Shown: piece by piece, positions 5,406 through 6,490 of the stretch
Layout: each line of letters opens with the position of its first letter
Numbering within the stretch: position 1 is the stretch's first letter
Assembly (NCBI GenBank): GCA_026392555.1
Contig: JAPLBW010000162.1
Location: 1 to 6,490 of the forward strand
From: Actinomycetota bacterium
Lineage (GTDB): Bacteria; Actinomycetota; Actinomycetes; UBA12327
Length of the DNA: 6,490 nucleotides
Reading direction: 5' to 3'
The notes under the pieces: generated by a model
The model's database searches: none
Told to the model about the DNA's origin: nothing
Seen by the model: the letters and a program-made list of their open reading frames with translations, nothing else
Position numbers and translations under genes: made by a program

Positions 5406-6490
5406 TCACGACCCTTGTTCAGTAACCGAACGCAAGTCCGGTCGACGTGCTGGTTCAGCGAGCAACCGCCGGATGGGACCAGGGCCGCGAAGGGCAAAGG
5501 CAGCAGCAGCTTCGGGTTCTCGGCGCGCAAACGTGAGCAACATCCCGATCACGCACATCGTCGGTATCAGCGCCGAACCGCCATAAGAAACCAGTGGAAG
5601 CGGAATTCCCGTGATGGGCAACAGTTGCAACACCGCGCCGATATTGACGATTGCTTGGACAGCGATCCACGTCACCGCACCTGCAGCAGCGAGCCGAACA
5701 AAGGTGTCCTGCGTGCGCAAAGCAATAACAACGCCAGATACACAAATGGCCGTTAGGAGCGCCAAGACGACCAGGGTGCCGAACAAACCAAATTCCTCAC
5801 CGATGATGGCAAAGATAAAGTCGGTGTGCGCTTCGGGGAGGTCGCCCCACTTTTCGCGGCTTGCTCCCAGACCGACTCCCCACCAGCCACCGGATGCCAA
5901 CGCATAGGTGCCGTGGAGTGCTTGCCAGCCAGCACCAAGAGGATCGGAACTGGGATCGAGCCAGCTAGTGAATCGATCGCGGCGATAACCGTGCGATGCA
6001 CTTAAGTAAGCGATCCCTGCCAAGCCTCCAGCAACCAAGATTCCCAAGATCCGCATGGGAATTCCAGCGAAAAACATCAGTGCCACCGTGACGGCCATCA
6101 ACACCAGCGACGTGCCGAGGTCACCCGAGACGATGACGAGCAGAAGCATTCCACCGGCGACGACAGCCATACGTTGCAATACGTAGGCCCAATCGCGCCC
6201 CTCGGCTTCCTTACGCGCCAGCAGGCTCGCGGCCCACACCACCAAGGCAAACTTGGCAAATTCAGACGGCTGGAGGCGAAAGGGCCCACCAAATTCGATC
6301 CAGTTGCGGTTGCCGTTGACCGATACTCCAAGGCCTGGAACAAATAGCGCAAAGAGCAAGGCAAAGGCAACAATGACCATGATCAGGGCGTAGCGCCGAT
6401 AAAACGAGACCGGTAAACGCGAAGCAAGCCACATACAAGGAATACCGATTGCTACCCACATGGCCTGGCGCAAACCAATGGCGAAGGACG
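5406..6490 (-). CDS. ftsW: Peptidoglycan glycosyltransferase FtsW, C-terminal part (N-terminus beyond right edge)
   Basis: FtsW is the septal SEDS-family polymerase that joins lipid II into glycan strands together with a class B PBP. The frame is open to the right edge. Its first complete codons read SFAIGLRQAMWVAIG, so the TTG at 6471-6473 is not the true start. The 360 visible residues hold several hydrophobic helices. SEDS motifs include NRNWIEFGG (60-68), LQPSEFAKFALVVW (72-85) and SGDLGTSL (121-128). GYRRDRFTSWLDP (167-179) is followed by LPEAHTDFIFAIIGEE (217-232), whose Asp223 in HTDF is the proposed catalytic aspartate, and by PLPLVSYGGSAL (296-307). A charged, Pro/Arg-rich cytoplasmic tail of about 40 residues ends the protein. 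Numbering counts from the first complete codon in the window. RodA is unlikely given the murG-murC-ftsQ-ftsZ context. Confidence 0.96.
   Translation of the reverse strand, partial: SFAIGLRQAMWVAIGIPCMWLASRLPVSFYRRYALIMVIVAFALLFALFVPGLGVSVNGNRNWIEFGGPFRLQPSEFAKFALVVWAASLLARKEAEGRDWAYVLQRMAVVAGGMLLLVIVSGDLGTSLVLMAVTVALMFFAGIPMRILGILVAGGLAGIAYLSASHGYRRDRFTSWLDPSSDPLGAGWQALHGTYALASGGWWGVGLGASREKWGDLPEAHTDFIFAIIGEEFGLFGTLVVLALLTAICVSGVVIALRTQDTFVRLAAAGAVTWIAVQAIVNIGAVLQLLPITGIPLPLVSYGGSALIPTMCVIGMLLTFARREPEAAAAFALRGPGPIRRLLAEPARRPDLRSVTEQGS
5412..5416 (-). promoter_or_regulatory. Ribosome binding site of murG, inside the end of ftsW
   Basis: AAGGG on the minus strand lies 6 nt before the GTG at 5403-5405, within the last codons of ftsW. 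It supports this GTG as the murG start over the in-frame GTG two codons later. Confidence 0.6.

Noticed and set aside
6471..6473. TTG as the start of ftsW
   Set aside because: The frame continues upstream to the window edge with FtsW-like sequence and hydrophobic segments are missing, so the true N-terminus lies outside the window.
1..6490. Defence system, mobile element or CRISPR array
   Set aside because: No transposase, integrase, repeat array or defence-type domain is present. All genes but the hydrolase are core division and wall genes.

Overview
The window is a division and cell-wall (dcw) cluster from an actinobacterium. Every supported gene lies on the minus strand, so transcription runs from high to low coordinates: ftsW (cut by the right edge) > murG > murC > ftsQ > an alpha/beta hydrolase > ftsZ > a probable pgeF/YfiH-family gene (cut by the left edge). 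The ftsW-murG-murC-ftsQ-ftsZ order, the FtsZ N-terminus MAAPQNY, and the MurG loop GGGTAGHVEP are typical of Actinobacteria (class Actinomycetes). By eye the GC content is moderate, in the upper fifties percent, lower than in Streptomyces. I cannot name a genus.

Region by region. Positions 5406-6490 hold the C-terminal 360 residues of FtsW, the septal SEDS glycosyltransferase. Positions 4257-5405 hold MurG, which makes lipid II, and 2863-4260 hold MurC, which adds L-Ala to UDP-MurNAc. Positions 2192-2866 hold FtsQ, the membrane-anchored divisome scaffold. These genes are packed with no gap (TGA then GTG at ftsW/murG) or with 4-nt ATGA overlaps (murG/murC and murC/ftsQ), which points to one translationally coupled operon. 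Five bases after ftsQ comes an alpha/beta hydrolase (1398-2186), which is not part of the usual actinobacterial dcw order. A 149-bp non-coding stretch (1249-1397) follows, with a palindromic element that probably belongs to ftsZ control. FtsZ occupies 106-1248. After its stop a short open frame runs off the left edge and contains a 22-bp hairpin.

Together the genes supply lipid II (MurC, MurG), polymerise it at the septum (FtsW), and build the divisome (FtsQ, FtsZ). I see no mobile element, CRISPR array, tRNA or rRNA. The points most worth a second look are the hydrolase between ftsQ and ftsZ, the strong hairpin just downstream of ftsZ, the palindrome upstream of ftsZ, and a Thr-to-Ser change in the FtsZ GTP-binding signature. 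Most of the window is ordinary, and I do not see a clearly new multi-gene system.
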